Part shown: positions 63,926-64,000 of the stretch, in pieces
Layout: every line of letters starts with the position of its first letter
How positions within the stretch are numbered: the stretch's first letter is position 1
NCBI RefSeq assembly: GCF_009725165.1
Contig: NZ_WNZW01000012.1
Span: 62,001 to 126,000 of the forward strand
Reading direction: 5' to 3'
Length of the DNA: 64,000 nt
Source: Paenibacillus woosongensis
GTDB taxonomy: Bacteria; Bacillota; Bacilli; Paenibacillales; Paenibacillaceae
Notes under the pieces: model-generated
The model's database searches: none
Told to the model about the DNA's origin: nothing
The model's input: only the letters and a program-made list of their open reading frames with translations
Translations under genes and position numbers: made by a program

Positions 63926-64000
63926 TGTGTTTCTTGTCCTCCTGTGCCATTATTTCCTTTTCCTTCGATCATTAATAACTTTTCCAGCTAATAACTAACA

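Overview
The window looks like chromosomal DNA of a spore-forming, low-to-mid GC Gram-positive bacterium, most likely Paenibacillus or a close relative (Bacillota). The pointers are a spore germinant-receptor operon, S-layer-homology and copper-amine-oxidase-type stalk proteins, a SigI/RsgI pair, an agr-type peptide locus, a class Ib nrdIEF operon, parC/parE, strong AGGAGG-type ribosome binding sites and frequent TTG/GTG starts. No rRNA, tRNA, CRISPR array, intact insertion sequence or prophage was seen.

Layout. 1-6.4 kb: end of a UvrC-like GIY-YIG gene, a cupin, then (minus strand) sigI, rsgI and an S-layer-homology protein whose C-terminal domain matches that of RsgI, followed by a phosphotransferase-like kinase. 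6.5-11.4 kb: a compact agr-like locus (kinase-less membrane receptor, AgrB, and a 40-residue AgrD with serine in place of the ring cysteine), divergent from a very large hybrid kinase with two kinase modules. 11.4-18.5 kb: a sulfonate-type uptake and oxidation operon (lipoprotein, ATPase, permease, flavin monooxygenase, TauD-like dioxygenase), divergent from a frameshifted MFS exporter. Both transcripts begin with look-alike structured leaders that end in terminators. 18.5-21.8 kb: an RCC1-repeat/stalk protein, an IS1182-type remnant, a DUF6809-like protein and a PhnB-like protein.

21.9-28.8 kb: nrdIEF with a pair of NrdR boxes, a Fur-box-controlled pair of siderophore permeases, and an orphan NarL-type kinase. 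29-33 kb: a germinant receptor operon in the order A-C-D-B. 33-38.5 kb: a membrane-anchored zinc carboxypeptidase, a prohibitin-like protein, an AT-rich stalk protein and an ABC ATPase. 38.7-49.6 kb: a carbohydrate regulon on the minus strand (LacI regulator, sugar ABC transporter, BNR sialidase-like hydrolase, DapA-family lyase, L-fucose isomerase, FGGY kinase, YhcH-like protein) with cre-like sites and tandem operator-like repeats.

49.8-64 kb: an rRNA methyltransferase-like gene and an RluA-type pseudouridine synthase, an AT-rich islet of decayed genes, a MarR regulator, ilvE, an SRAP peptidase, a LysR regulator, parC/parE, an ABC-2 exporter and a GDSL hydrolase.

The most promising leads are (1) the agr locus with a predicted serine-lactone peptide and a receptor lacking its kinase, (2) the mirrored pair of leader elements between the sulfonate operon and the MFS gene, and (3) the SigI-RsgI module whose ectodomain and upstream motif recur in the adjacent S-layer protein. 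All assignments come from reading the sequence; no database search was run.
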